A stretch of DNA of 64,000 nt from Erigeron canadensis (GCF_010389155.1 NC_057767.1:3641765-3705764), one strand, 5' to 3'; shown: positions 1 through 13,339, numbered from the stretch's first letter. Notes: generated by a model not told the origin, from the sequence alone. A program made the numbers and translations.

Positions 1-1559
1 CTGGGCGCGGAGGTAGAGCTTCGGGGAGGTATATAATCAAGCCCTCTAGTCTAAGAATATAGACAGCAGCTGACTGTGTTGTTAGACTCAAAAAATCTTC
101 AAGGGTCAAAAATGAAAAGTTAAAGTAGTGAGAGGGAATACCTTATATTTACCTGTGGATTTTGATCCGATCATTCCCCCAATCGCTTTCATTGCTCTGC
201 CCTAATTTTCCTCCATCTTCAGGTAACTCGCATAATCTTTTTTATTTTTTCCTTTTAACTCATCGCTAAAATGGCAAAGGTAGGGTGTAGTGATCTATCT
301 TCCGTTATTACCCCTGAGGGGTTATGGTGGTTTTGTATTACTTATGATAATAATAAAATAAACAATAGCAATTGAAAAACAATTCTTTATTGATATCCAG
401 CCGTTTTTTATTTTTAAAAAGAAGTGTTTTTCATTCAAAGTGAGTTAATTGGCATCACATGCTGCATCTGTTTCAATTAGATAAGATCTTGGTTGGGACT
501 ACAAATAAATTAACAATATAACCCATTTGTTTCCCATAAATAAATGTCAGACTTGACATGTATTGGCCAAGGAAACATGCTAAGCATGTTGACCTTGAAT
601 TAGATATTTGCATGCCTTGAATAAAGTTGTCTCAGAACAAAAATTGTGGTGAAATATGATCATGTCTAAATTTTAATAGTCACAGGTGTGATGTTGATTT
701 TAACTAATATACTTATGAATGGCCCGTTTGTGTTGTTTTATCTCTTATGGTTGAACGGGTAAAAAAGTTAGCCCTGTGAGTCTCTGTCTCGAACCCTTTT
801 TGACATATTACCCAACCCACTCATTTCGCCAAGGTATCTATTTCCAACATGGTTATTTGCAGGAAGTTGTTTGCACATAGTTTGCCACATCTTAAACAAT
901 CACCCAATCAGAATAAAAAGGTTCAAATTGTTCATGCACATAGTTTTAGTTTTATTGATTGTTTGCTGAGATTTTTCCTCCTTCGAATTTTTTGGTGTGT
1001 AGTATCTTTAATGCAGATATTGTTTTGACACTTAATGTGATCCGGTTGTTCATAGACACATCCACCAGCTCTAAACAACTTTAGCCCTTCCCTTCAGGAT
1101 TAATGTTAAACTCTGCCTTGAACTGGCTCAAAAACTTCTAGTTTGTAAGAAATACAAAAGTAGAACAAATTTATGGATTTGGTTCCGCTAGTGGAAAGGT
1201 TGGGGCCAGGTATAGAATATTTGAATGTCTGCCAGGACTTCGGATTCAGCTAGAAACATGTTTTTGACTATTTTTTAATTATAAAGTTGTACATTTGGTT
1301 CTTACATTGTTACACAGGAGAATTACTTAATATACACTTACCATCTACAAGAAACAAATTGGTATTGAACTAGTTTTTGGTCAAACGGGCTACTTTAAAC
1401 TGGGTTGGGAAGACCAAAGTCTTGTGATTAAGTTCATAATCAGCGAGATAAACCGGTCTACTTATGGGGCAGGTCATTCAAGGTTGAGCTTCATTTCAAA
1501 AAGTTGTATTGTTACTGTTGCTTATGCATGTAGTTGTAGTAGGGGAACTTTGCCTTTTG
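1..1559. other. Left flank, no gene recognised
   Basis: No reading frame of useful length or recognisable protein motif is visible on either strand. The sequence is AT-rich and ends at the target duplication of the copia element. A short minus-strand ATG with a possible splice donor lies near 153-192, but no acceptable continuation was found. Confidence 0.5.
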
Positions 1560-1564
1560 AGTGT

Positions 1565-2043
1565 TGTTAAATTATCAACCTTAATACTATCTTATATATC
1601 TTAATTCTTACACACTTACTAGGTTATGCAGGTTTGGATGCTCTTTAGCAGGTTGATATAAGTTCAAGGGTTGCTGTGAAAATATTAAATATTTGATGAA
1701 GTTTGGAGCTAATTCTATCAAGAAGCAAAGTTCAGGGATTAAAGTTGGAAGATGATATTCTTCTCCAGGATATATACTCACTTAAGTTTTTTTGGTCGAG
1801 ACATGCGGCCATATTTTTCATACACAAATATTTTCTTTGTTCTCTGGTTTATATTTGATATATATATATATATATCTTGATCTCCTTGATCAAATATATA
1901 TTTCTGCTATTGATTCTGTAATTAATCTTGAGCATATAGCTTAAGATTTTGTATTTTCTCTTTGTAATCAAACTCTTTATCACAATAATAATAAGGTCAT
2001 AATCGGGCCGACTGATTCATTAAAGGTACTGTGATTTCGTTTA
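1565..2043 (+). repeat. 5' LTR of the copia element
   Basis: It begins TGTTAAATTATCAACC and ends just before the primer-binding site. It matches the 3' LTR along its whole length; I count about 12 substitutions plus small indels, the largest being the length of an internal (TA)n tract near 1858-1874. Confidence 0.93.
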
Positions 2044-2061
2044 TGGTATCAAAGCCAGGTT
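2044..2061 (+). other. Primer-binding site of the copia element
   Basis: TGGTATCAAAGCCAGGTT directly follows the 5' LTR. It differs by one base from the TGGTATCAGAGC-type site common in plant copia elements, where the 3' end of initiator methionine tRNA primes minus-strand DNA synthesis. Confidence 0.85.
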
Positions 2062-2643
2062 CCTCTGATTAGTATTGTATCTGGTGTTTTTTAATTCAAA
2101 GAAATAGGGCGTATTTCATTCGAAACCCTATTTCTGGAAAATTCTATTTTTAGGGTTTGTTCATCTTCGATCCGTGATATTCCACTGCTTTTTCTGTTTA
2201 AGGATTTGTTTTTGATTAAGCGATTCAAGAATAAATTGATTATTTTCTGATCCTGGATCTCTCTTGACTAAGTGAATCAAGAACAGATCTAGGGTTCTTC
2301 TACTTTCAACCGAGAGCACTGTATTGTATTCTTTTCCTTTCTCCTTTTTATCTGCTATTTGTGTGGTTTGCAACAACAATTATTCTCTTCTCAGATTAAC
2401 TTTTTCATATATATATATATATATATATTACCTTTTTTTAATCTTTTTTTCACATAAAAACAAGTTTGCTAACGCTTGGCCTGCCTTCATATGAGAGGTT
2501 AGGAATCCTGCCTCTGGCATTCTTGTGAGATTAAAGAGTATTTTCTCAAATTGTTTTATTTGAAGAGAAAATTTTCGGTTATCATAGGTTTGTGTTTCTG
2601 ATATTCGAAGTTGTTTGATTGGTTTTTAATTGCTTCTTATTTG

Positions 2644-5600
2644 TGTAACAACTCTCAATTTCTAACTAGGACAACTTACTTATAATTATCTAGGTATCTA
2701 TCCTTAGAGGGTTGTTAATAGAAATGACCTTCTAAACATTTAGGGCATGGCGATATTTACCCTCTAGTGCAATGGTAAGCCAAAAGAAGGTTAGTTGTCT
2801 TAGAAATGCCATAAAACGATAACTAAAATCATTCAAGACAATCTCAAACTATAAACTAGTTCAAATTGAACTTGACGAAATGTCAATAAACCAAAAAGTT
2901 TATTTCGAGAAATTAAATTATAAATAATAATATAAGTCTCACAAGTTGAGCTAGCAATCAAAATTTCTTATAAATGTCCAACAATTTAATCAAAAGCCAA
3001 TTAAAGTGTAGATGGTCATGAAAATAAAAATGACTATTTCAAAAATAAGTTTATAAACTAATATGTACATAAAAGTGTTCGAATAATAATAAGTACATAA
3101 AAGTATTGCAACATTTGAATAAGTTTTCTAATTAAAAGATATACATACAACTTAAACATATTATAAATATAAACTCTTATAAAATTCACCAATCAACATA
3201 CAACTAACTCACTTATTCTTACACTCATACATAAATATACACCACATATACTTATACTCATGTATATATATATATATCATGAACCTAGACGTATATTGGA
3301 CTCCATACATATCAAATTCAAACTACACACCACTCACAACTCCACCTAGCCAATCCATGAGCCTCCACCACTCTAACCCACCTATTAGCAAACTCCCAAC
3401 CCACTCCCTTCTCCCTCTTTTCTCACGGCAACACACACACACACATATCACTTTTCATTTTATTTCTTACAAACACACAATACACACATTTTCTCTTACA
3501 CCTCTCTCTCCCTCTTTTCTCTCAATCTCCCACCTTTTCTCTCTCATTTGCTCTCAAATTTTCTGCATTTTATCCTCTTTTCTTCCTCTTCATTTCGTTT
3601 CAAATAATGAAGAAAAATGCAAGACAAAATCAAATCTAAACAACAACAATAATAAGGGTTTATTAAGGATTAATCAAGGGTTATATCAAGCTAAGATTAA
3701 GGGTTATTTCAAGCAAGGATTAAGGTTCATATGGGGCTTAGAGGACCACAAATTTTCTGCCCAAAACCACTCTCAAATCCGAGTTCATCAAGGGTATAAA
3801 TCTTCATCTCTTGGTTTAATCTATCTTGTTCTTGTATATATTCAATGATTCTTATCAAAAGTTCATGTCTTCTTCATGTTTTCTTTCAAATAAACACTTG
3901 ATGAGGGCAAAGTTGATAGGATCTTTCTTCCCATGCTCATGCATGTCGAATTTATGAAGAAAAATCCAAGGATTCAACTAGTTTAAGACCCAAAGGTGTT
4001 GTCATAGATTAAATAACTTTTAAAGTAATTTTTCCTTTGAAATATGGTCATATTTTTATATATTTTGATGAACATATTTCTGGAGTTTTTCATAAAAATA
4101 TGTTTTTAAGTTGTTGAATTGAAGATGGATAAAGATTTGTTGTTAAAATGATGAGATGATTACATGCATGCTTATATTTGCGCTAGTTTAAGTTGTTTTT
4201 GATTTGGGATTTGAGATGGATCTTTAATTGATGATTTCATATATAATTTGATGTTAAAATACATGTTAATAATCTGGGATTTATGAAGTTAGTACAAGAA
4301 ATAAGGATTTTATAAGAATTCAACCAAAACTATGTCCAAAATCACTAACCGAAATCACAAGAATACAAATATAAATTCATCACTTTCATCACATGATTTT
4401 TCCATAAAATATGAAATAAAATCTGGAGAAAACACTAATGAAAGATTAAGAGATGAATTAGGATAAACAAAATGTATTGGGTTTGCCAAAATAAGTATTG
4501 AATGAAGCTATAAAGTAAAGGCATGCATTGGGCAAACAAAGTAAGCTGACAGAATCCATCTTCTGTATTTGAACGGGAAAACTGGGCATGTGAGGGCATT
4601 TTCAAGAAAAACTTTCAAAATAAAAGTTGTAGAGTAACGAGTTAAGAATAACCACCAACTGGAATTAATCAAAAATACTGAACAGAACCAAAGATATGAA
4701 TTTTCTACTGAAACTGGTCAAAGCTGTTATTTTGTCTGAATATTTTATAAACTTTAAAATTTTGTATCTCCTAATCCATAAGGTTCCAGGAGGTCATACT
4801 TGGTGGAAAGTAATTCCAATGTGTTGTGAACTTAAAATAAAATCATGGGATTTTCTAGCAATCAGAACATCAAGATCTTTTGTAAAACTTCTGATGTCGC
4901 AATCAGTGCCCATTCGGGACAGTTTGTATTTGGATAATTTTTAAGGACACCAAACATCATCTAAAAATTCACCAAAAATTCACAAAAATACTAGATACAT
5001 ATAAGTCACTGTGTAAAAATCATTAAGGTCCAAATAATTCGGCTTGACCCCAAAATAGTAGCCAACATTTCATAAAAATGTGAAGTAAAAACAGAAAATT
5101 TGAAAGAAGCTAATCATTAGTGTAATGGGCTAAATGATGCACTAAGGAGTTAATGGGCTAGCCCGGCCCAACTAATGAGCCCATAAGGAATATAAATCAG
5201 TAGGCCCACTTGGCCCAATAACCACTATGATCCATTAATCACATAACCCAAATAAGGGTAAGCCCAATAAATAAATTAAGCCAAAGTCACTTAAAAACCC
5301 ATCACATTTTGGCCCAATTGATAATGGCCCATAACACTTAAACGAATTTCATGAACCAAGTAATCGTAAGACAAATCGAGAAATATACGAGTCGAAGATA
5401 AGTGTAATCAAAATAAAACAAAGATAATTAAGTGAGATTGACATAAGTAATTATGTTAACCAAGCTATATATTGATATCACAAATGCTAATTCACGCAAA
5501 AATCGGTAACACAACAAATGATGAATAAAGATAACATAACTTAATATGGAATTTCTATATGATAACCTAACGTATCAAGTGAAACCACAAATGAAGCCAA

Positions 5601-7143
5601 GTTACCGAAAACGATGCGAATGTTAGTAATATACTTGGATCCCATAATTTATAGCAACATAATGAAAGTGGCATTTCTAAGTGATGGCTTAAGATAGGAA
5701 CTTACGTATATTAGTTCTATCATAGGGATAGTCTTGGCTTGAAATATGATGGAGGAACATAATGGATATATGGTCAAGGAAGCTATAGATGGGAAATACC
5801 CATTTTGGATAGATGAGTATAATATGCGGCATATCAAGGTGAGTCATAGCCCCCTTTCAAACTATTTTATGTGTTTAACTATCGGGGTGAAAAACATGAT
5901 ATGTAAATGAAAATTGCTTTTATATATATATATGAAATGATTTTTGATAATATGATTATGAAATGAAATTGTTTCGTATGTTCAATGTGATAAATGCTTC
6001 ATGATGAGCTTGAGTTCTGTCAACCCGTTTTCTTTCGGTATACTACTATTTACTCCGAAAGTGGAGGCCTGTAGTTAGAGAGTTGCGCAACTAGGATTCG
6101 TCCACCCACCCAACGTGTAACGGTGGGATGTTTGGTTGCCTTTGTGACGGCCATCATTCCCAGTCCGACCACGCGGTGTTCTAGCTACCTTATATTTAAA
6201 TGGTCGTCTCCATGGCACGACCCTATTATTATTAATACGGCACTTGATTGACAGCTTGTGCCATGAAATGAACTATATATATTGTTGGACTTGATAAAAT
6301 GGTAGTAGTAGTGGCTCAAGCATTTAGTCATCAAAATTATGTAAATTATGCCTTTGTGGCTAAATGAAATTGATATTGAATTATGCCCTTGTGGCTAAGT
6401 GAAATTGATATTAATATTGTTGATAATTGGAAATTGTTTGAACATACGGATTGGGTATCGTCTCTCATATGATATCTTGAAAGACGTTGAAATTGGTGAT
6501 ATTGAAATGATTTTGGTAACCGAATGATCTTGGTATGATATATGATTAATCGATTTATATATTTTTTCTCTCATGATGATTTGACAAATGAGAACCTGAA
6601 TTTTTACTATGGATTTTTCCAAGTCTTGATATGACATTATGGTATTTGGAAACTTGATAACATGATATTAAAATTTTGTCGATCATATGGTTTGGATATT
6701 TCGAAATGTAATAGTAATCGGTTTTCTAAGTACTAAAACGGTGATGTACCAAGATTTATATAAAAACATATGCACTCACCAACTACGTTTTCGTAGTTGA
6801 CACTTTTTCTTCATGCTTTTCAGGAAATAAGCTTAAGCATTGAGGATTTAAATGCTTCATGATTATTTGCATTGCACTTTGGAGTCAAAGATCAAACCTT
6901 GTGATAGGCAATGGAATCCGCCTTGATCATTGTAGTTTCCTATTTCATGTGCTTGTTATTTGGTTCGTGGACTTAATATCCAAGTATGGTGGACGCATTT
7001 GTACTTGGAAATTGGTTCACATATTTGTACATTGTAAATTATTTTTATCAAATAAAGCTATGGTAAATGTTATTTATAATCCTTTGTTTTGAATACTCGA
7101 CTTTCTGTACATCTCATTGTTTCGCCTTAGTTGGGGTGTTACA
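2644..7143 (+). mobile_element. Solo LTR-like segment (gypsy/chromovirus type) nested in the copia leader
   Basis: The segment starts TGTAACAACTCTC and ends GTTGGGGTGTTACA, the inverted TGTAACA/TGTTACA ends common in Tekay/Del-type gypsy LTRs. It is flanked by ATTTG (2639-2643) and ATTTT (7144-7148), a 5-bp target duplication with one mismatch. Removing it rejoins a T-rich copia leader. It holds no gag, pol or primer-binding site. A pyrimidine-rich stretch (about 3490-3600) and a CTCACCAACT...TTTTCAGG block (6775-6823) are typical of such LTRs. The 4.5 kb length is large; a LARD-type or other LTR is also possible. The 189-codon frame at 3279-3848 inside it is low-complexity and not a convincing gene. 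Confidence 0.6.
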
Positions 7144-7211
7144 ATTTTTCTTGTTTTGTTTGATTAATTGTCTTGCTTGTTCTATTTGATTGTTTCTGTA
7201 TTGTTGTTACA

Positions 7212-8335
7212 ATGGTGAATACTCCACCTAGTTCTGTTCATGGTAATACTCCACCTCATTCTGTGCATAATGATTCTGATAATGATAATGATGTTGAGAT
7301 AACTAAAATAAGTAAGTTGGATTTTGGAAATCCCTTGTATCTGCATGCTAGTGACATTACAAACACACCTCTTATAAGCTTAAAGTTAAAAGTTACTGAA
7401 AATTACAATGTATGGAGTTGTGCTATGTTACTTGCTTTGGAAACCAAAAATAAAAAGGTTTTATAGATGGAACTTGTGTTAGGTCTGATGAGGATGAAAT
7501 TTTGGCTCAACAATGGGATAGGTGCAATGCAGTTGTGTTATCTTGGATTCTTAATTGTGTAACAGAAGAATTGTATCTAGGTCAAATTTTTTCTAAAAAT
7601 GCTTCTGTAGTGTGGTCTAAATTCAAAGAAACTTATGATAAAGTAGATGGTGTTGTCACTTTTAATTTGCATAACAAGATAAATTCATTGTGTCAAAATG
7701 GTTCTGCATTATCTGAATATTATCATAAGCTTAATTCACTATGGAAACAATTTGATGCTCTAATTAAACTTCCTACTTGTGTCTGTCATGTTGCTAAAGA
7801 TTTTCAAGAACATAATAAATTGATTAAGCAAATGCAGTTTCTTATGGGTCTAGATGAATCTTATCATTCTGTTAGGAGTCAGATTCTTACTAATGATCCC
7901 CTACCTTCTGTGAAATCTGCTTATGCTTTATTATCTAGAGAAGAGTCTCTTAGAAATGCTTCTATGAATTCTGTGGTCAATAAGTCTTCTTCTAATGCTT
8001 TTGCTTCTAAATTTGTGGATAACAGAAAAAAGTTTAATAGTGGTAATAATTTCAATAGAGGTCCTAATACTAATCTAAACTGCACACATTGTAAAGGTGT
8101 AGGACATACTATTGATAGATGTTTTGAGCTTGTTGGATATCCACCTGGTTATAAAAAGAAATCCAATTTTCAGTCTTCTCAAAGAAATGTTTATAATAAC
8201 AATGTTGTTTCAAATAAGTATGTTTCTAATACTGATAAAACTGGTGCTAGTTCTAGTACTAGTACTAGTCCTGCTTCTACTTCTTTCTCTCTTTCAACTG
8301 AACAGATGACAAGACTTATGAGTCTTTTTAAGTGA
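7212..8335 (+). pseudogene. Broken gag of the copia element
   Basis: The start MVNTPPSSVHG is followed by a block containing LYLHASD and ENYNVWSCAMLLALETKNK, typical of copia Gag proteins of the PF14244 type. Near 7455-7462, at an A-run, the frame shifts by one base and continues from about 7460 to 8335. A CCHC zinc knuckle (C-x2-C-x4-H-x4-C) is encoded at about 8079-8123, followed by a Ser/Thr-rich tail. The reading ends at a TGA (8333-8335), with further frame shifts before the protease. Gag would form the cytoplasmic particle; this copy cannot make it intact. Confidence 0.88.
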
Positions 8336-8459
8336 CAAAGCTGAAGTTTTTGGTAATCATGCCAATATGGCAGGTAGTTTTTTTAATGCTAACATTTTTT
8401 CAATCAAAATTTTGATAAGTTCTTTGCTGCAAACAATGATAGTTCTAAAACCAAACATA

Positions 8460-11400
8460 ATGGGTGGATATCTGATTCTGGTGCTAACCAGCACATGACT
8501 TTTAATTCTGATAAAATTGAGAATGGTATTGATGTTTCAAATCTAAATCTTAGTGTTGGTCATCCTAATGGAACTGTGGCTAAAATTGTTATGATTGGTA
8601 ATCTTAAATTAAACAAAATGGTTACTCTGTTTGATGTGTTGGTTATTCCTGAGTATTGTGTGAATTTATTAAGTATACATAAATTGGCTAAAGACAATAA
8701 AAGATTCATTGGTTTTGATGAAAATAAGTGTTATATTCAGGATTTGAAAACAAGAACCACTCTTTGGACTGGTAGTCAGAGAGGTGGTCTGTATGTGCTT
8801 GATGATCATTCTTCTTTTCAAGGCGTGTCTAATAATTGTGTGTTTACTTGCTATGTTTCTCAATCTCTGTGGCATAGTAGACTAGGGCACCCTGCAGACC
8901 AAGTATTAAATATTCTTAAGGATAAGATCAATGTTGATATTAATTTTGATACTTTACCTTGTGACATTTGTCACAAAGCTAACAGACCAGGGAACCTTTC
9001 CCTTTAAGTGATCACACCTCACATTGTTTGGGTGATTTAATTCATATGGACTTGTGGGGACCTTACAGGGTTGTAAGTAGGGAAGAGTATAAGTATTTTC
9101 TGACTATTGTAGATGATTTCTCTAGGGCTATTTGGACTTATCTTATTAAATCTAAAGATGAAGTTTTTTATAAGATAAAAGAGTATGCTTTACTCTTAGA
9201 AACTCAATTTGATAAAAAAAAAAATCAAAGTAATTAGAACAGATAGTGGTTCTGAGTTTATAAATTTTAACATGAAACAGTTTTGTATTGACAAAGGTAT
9301 TTTTCATCAAACCACTATTGCTTACACTCCTTAACAAAATGGCATTGTAGAAAAGAAACATAGGCATCTTTTTAATGTTGCAAGATCCCTTATGTTTCAG
9401 GGGGGATTACCTCTTAATTTGTGGAGTGAGTGTATTCTAACTGCTACCTATTTGATTAGCAGGCTTCCTTCATCTGTGCTAAATGGTAGTTCTCCTTATT
9501 ATATGATTTATAAAGTTGATCCTTCTCTAGATCACTTAAGGTCTTTTGGTTGTCTTTGTTATGCTACTGTGCTAAATAATTTTGATAAATTCAGCAATAG
9601 AGCTAAAAGATGTGTTCTCATTGGCTATGGTCATTCTAAAAAAGGTTATAAAGTTTATAGTTTGGATTCAAAAAATATTTTTTATTCCAGAGATGTTAAG
9701 TTTTATGAAACTTTGTTTCCCTTTAAAATGAAAGCTTTTTCTCAAAATAGTTTGGAAGAAAAAGAAAGTAATTCTGTTAATCATTTAAATTTTTTTAATA
9801 ACTGGTTTTCTGATAATGACAATCTTCATGACCTTATTCCCAATGATGAAGAGAAGCACAATAACAGAAGTGATGGCAAAGGTTCTAACTTGTCTGGAAG
9901 TTCAAAAACACATTCTCCATCTACCACAATTTATGAATTTAATAATTCAGAACTGTTTGGCAGTAGTATGAATGATGATTCTAGAACTACCACAAGGCAT
10001 GAGCCATCTGCATCACTTGATGATAATATAAATTCTGAGGGAATGGATGCTAATGTTTTTGATGAAATTGAAATACAAGATCATATAAACCAAGTTGCTA
10101 ATACTAGAAAATCTGAAAGAACTTCTAAGCAACCTAGTTATTTAAAAGACTATGTTGTGGGAAATGTTAAGTATAGTATAGACATAGTTGTGTGTTATGC
10201 TAACTTGAGTTCTGAAAATCATTGTTTTATTTCAAATTTAAACAAAGGGGTTGAACCAAAGAATTTTTATGAAGCCTCAAAAGATTTAAATTGGATACAA
10301 GCTATGAATAATGAAATGGAAGCTTTACATAAGAATAATACTTAGGGAAATTTTTGATCTTCCTAAAGGAAGAGAACCTATTGGTTGTAAATGGATCTTT
10401 AACATCAAGTATAAAGCTGGTGGTGAGATTGAGAGATACAAAGCTAGGCTGGTTGCTAAGGGATATAGTCAAAGGGAAGGTGTAGATTATGATGAAACCT
10501 TCTCTCCTATTGTTAAGATGGTCAGTGTTAGGTGTTTACTTTCCATTGCTGTTCATAATGACTGGCCTCTCTTTCAATTAGACATTAATAATGCTTTTCT
10601 TTATGGTGATCTTCATGAAGATGTTTATATGTGTTTGCCAGAAGGATACTATGATAGTAATAGTAATAAAGTATGCAAGTTACTCAAATCTCTTTATGGT
10701 CTAAAACAAGCACCTAGGCAATGGAATGAAAAACTCAGTCTTTCTCTATGTGAATATGGTTTTGTTCAAAGCAAGAGTGATTATTCTTTATTTGTGTATA
10801 AAAAGGAGTTTGTTTTCCTTGCTTTGTTTATGTATGTGGATGATATTGTTCTCACTGGTAATAGTGTAAGTGAAACTGAAAAGGTGAAACTGTTTTTACA
10901 AACAAAGTTCTTAATTAAAGACTTGGGGAAACTTAAATACTTTCTTGGTATTGAAGTGTTATATAATACTAATGGAATTTGTTTGTCTCAAAGGAAGTAT
11001 TGTATGGAATTGTTATATGAGTTTGGATTACTTGGATGTAAGCCTATGAAAACTCCCATGGAAGTCAATTATACTATCTCAAGAACCACTGATAAGAATA
11101 AACCTTTTAGTAATATTTCTGTTTATCAAAAGTTAATTGGAAAGTTGATTTATTTAACCCTTACTAGGCCTAATATTAATTACTATGTGCATGCTTTGAG
11201 CCAATTTATGCATGCTCCTACTGAAGAGCACTTACAATTAGCCTTTAGAGTTTTGAGGTACTTGAAATTATCACTAGGAAAAGGTGTTCAGTTTATCAAA
11301 ACAGATAAGTTTGATCTTTGTGGTTATGTTGATTCTGACTGGGGAAGATGTCTCAATACTAGAAGGTCTGTTACAGGGTTTGGTATTTTTCTTGGAGGTT

Positions 11401-11810
11401 CACTTGTTTCCTGGAAAAGTAAAAAGCAACCTACTGTTGCTAGGTCTTCTGCAGAAGCAAAATATAGGGCCTTAGCTTCAGTAACTTGTGAAATCCTTTG
11501 GATCATACATTTGTTACTTGACTTAAATATTGGAAATATGCTTCCTGTTGGTATTTTTTGTGACAATAAATCTGCAATCCAGATTGCTGGGAATCCTGTG
11601 TTCCATGAAAGAACTAAACACTTAGAAATTGACTTACATTTTGTAAGAGAAAAGATTAATGCTGGTTTGATCAAGGTTATAAAACTTGACTCAAAGGATA
11701 ACACTGCTGACATTTTTACCAAGAGTTTAAGTGCTGGTCAACATCATTTGCTGAGCTCCAAGTTGGGTTTAAAAGATTTGTTTAGTGTTAAGGTTGATGG
11801 GGGATGTTAA
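8460..11810 (+). pseudogene. Broken pol of the copia element (PR, IN, RT, RNase H)
   Basis: In order: aspartic protease motif DSGA (about 8473-8484); the HHCC zinc region of integrase (LWHSRLGHP...CDIC, 8866-8978); the integrase core with D in IVDDFSR (about 9106), D in RTDSGSEF (about 9240) and E in QNGIVEK; reverse transcriptase with YVDD (about 10834-10845); and RNase H with DSDWG, SSAEAKYRAL and DNKSA. Breaks seen: a frame shift near 8990, a shift at an 11-A run (9214-9224), a stop TAA at 9332-9334, and an extra base making TAG at 10343-10345. From 10311 to 11810 the RT-RNase H part is one open frame of 499 codons, ending at a TAA inside the 3' LTR. Confidence 0.92.
11790..11804 (+). other. 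Polypurine tract of the copia element
   Basis: The purine-rich string AAGGTTGATGGGGGA abuts the TG of the 3' LTR, the expected site for priming plus-strand DNA. It also encodes the last residues of RNase H. Confidence 0.7.
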
Positions 11811-12291
11811 ATTATCAACCTTAATACTATCTTATATATCTTAATTTTTACGCACTTACTAGGTTATGCCGGTTTGGATGCTCTTTAGCAGGTTGATATA
11901 AGTTCAAGGGTTGTTGTGCAAATATTAAATATTTGATGAAGTTTGGAGCTAATTCTATCAAGAAGCAAAGTTCAGGGATTAAAGTTGGAAGCTGATATTC
12001 TTCTCCAGGATATATACTCACTTAGGTTTTTTGGGCCGAGACATGCAGCCATATTTTTCACACACAAATATTTTCTTTGTTCTCTGGTTTATATTTGATA
12101 TATATATATATATATATATATCTTGATCTCCTTGATCAAATATATATTTCTGCTATTGATTCTGTAATTAATCTTGAGCATATAGCTTAAGATTTTGTAT
12201 TTTCTTTTTGTAATCAAACTCTTTATCACAATAATAATAAGGTCATAATCGGGCCGACTGATTCATTAAAGGTACTTGTGATTTCGTTTTA
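11805..12291 (+). repeat. 3' LTR of the copia element
   Basis: Matches the 5' LTR with about 2.5% substitutions by hand count and a longer (TA)n tract (about 12097-12120). The right end is fixed by the target duplication AGTGT at 12292-12296. Confidence 0.93.
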
Positions 12292-12296
12292 AGTGT

Positions 12297-13136
12297 TAAT
12301 GGTAATTAACTAGTTAATATTTACACATTCCTTTTGGCTTATCTTATACTCGGTATTTTTTTTAGCTTATGTTTCATTAACAAAAAGATTATCAGTATTA
12401 ATAGGCCAACTTAAAAAGTTTCACATCTTTAGCTTATAAAAACTAACTTATTAAGGCTAATAAATCGATAAGATGAAGTTGTTTGGACATAAAAAGAAGC
12501 TTATCTATACCTATACTATATTATAAAGCAGATTCCCCTGTCTAACATTTTAAATTTCAACATTTATACTTTCCTAAAATGCCCTTTCTATCAATTCTAT
12601 ATTATCAAACACCCTTTCTCTCTCTTCAAATCTCAACCAATCATTTTTTTTCTATCTCCTCCATAAATCATTTATTCTTCCAATTCATTCAAAATCTTTT
12701 ATCTCACAAACCGTAATTATATGGGTGTTCTTAAAATTTCATGGTCTCACAAACGTAAATAAGCTAATAAGTCCCTTTAATAAGCTAAGCCAAATGACCC
12801 CAATCTCAGTACAAAAAATTGGGGATATAGGGGACAAAACTTGACCTTCACAATTGACTAGTTTAGTGCTAAACTAACTGAATGTGGAGCCGATCAAAAA
12901 TCAGTATTGTATTTAAAATTTAGTTTTCGTTTTACAGATTCTTCATCGGCTAAATCTTTTGTGATTATGAACTTTTTATGTTTTTCTACCTTTAAGATAT
13001 GTTAAGGTGAGTGATTTCGGAAATCTGAACAAGATGAATATTCTACTCGATCAATAAGTCAATATTGTGGATACATAAAGAGAAAAATATTGTGGATACT
13101 TAATTCGACATATCGTCAACTTGATATATATAAGCA
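12297..13136 (+). mobile_element. Gene-free stretch with a Helitron 5' end fragment
   Basis: A Helitron-like 5' terminus starts at 12504 (A|TCTATACCTATAC...TATAAAGCA). The same body sequence recurs inverted at about 26425-26590, which marks it as a dispersed repeat. Homology fades near 12750 and no CTAG end with a hairpin is seen, so it is truncated. The flanks carry AAGCTTAT and AATAAGCTAATAAG words that look like another disrupted repeat. No gene is seen. Confidence 0.45.
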
Positions 13137-13339
13137 GGTTTTAGGTAAAATAAAACAAGTATTAAAGTAAAATAAATAAAACAATAGGTTTTTCTTAACT
13201 GAAGATCACCGTGCATCATGAAAATCATTGTGCATCAATTGCTTCATGAATCTTTGTGCATCAATTTAACCATGATCCAAGGGTCAAGATCATGTCTTAT
13301 TTGTTTTACTTTAATAGTTGTTTTACAATACCTAACCCC
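13137..13339. mobile_element. 203-bp foldback MITE with 10-bp target duplication
   Basis: The ends GGTTTTAGGTAAAATAAAAC and, inverted, GGGGTTAGGTATTGTAAAAC form terminal inverted repeats of about 50 bp. TATATAAGCA flanks both sides (13127-13136 and 13340-13349). The 9-10 bp duplication suggests mobilisation by a Mutator-like transposase. A diverged second copy lies at about 23827-24475. Confidence 0.8.

Larger units (their letters stand above)
1565..12291 (+). mobile_element. Ty1/copia LTR retrotransposon, complete but defective
   Basis: Two nearly identical LTRs (1565-2043 and 11805-12291) bracket a primer-binding site, a leader, a broken gag-pol and a purine-rich tract. The 5-bp direct repeat AGTGT lies immediately outside at 1560-1564 and 12292-12296, so both ends are exact. 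The domain order protease, integrase, reverse transcriptase, RNase H is that of Ty1/copia. The span is inflated by a 4.5 kb insertion at 2644-7143; without it the element is about 6.2 kb, normal for the superfamily. The ends are TG...TA rather than TG...CA. Several frame breaks mean it cannot encode a full polyprotein itself. Confidence 0.95.

Noticed and set aside
1..192. Possible minus-strand first exon (ATG at 192, donor at 152)
   Set aside because: The acceptor that keeps the frame open gives a 56-bp intron, too short for plants; the more plausible acceptor leads to an early stop.
3279..3848. 189-codon ORF in the solo LTR-like segment
   Set aside because: Low-complexity Ser/Leu/His-rich translation of a CT-rich stretch, typical of a retrotransposon leader rather than a protein.
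11324..11722. 132-codon minus-strand ORF
   Set aside because: Antisense shadow of the copia RNase H region.
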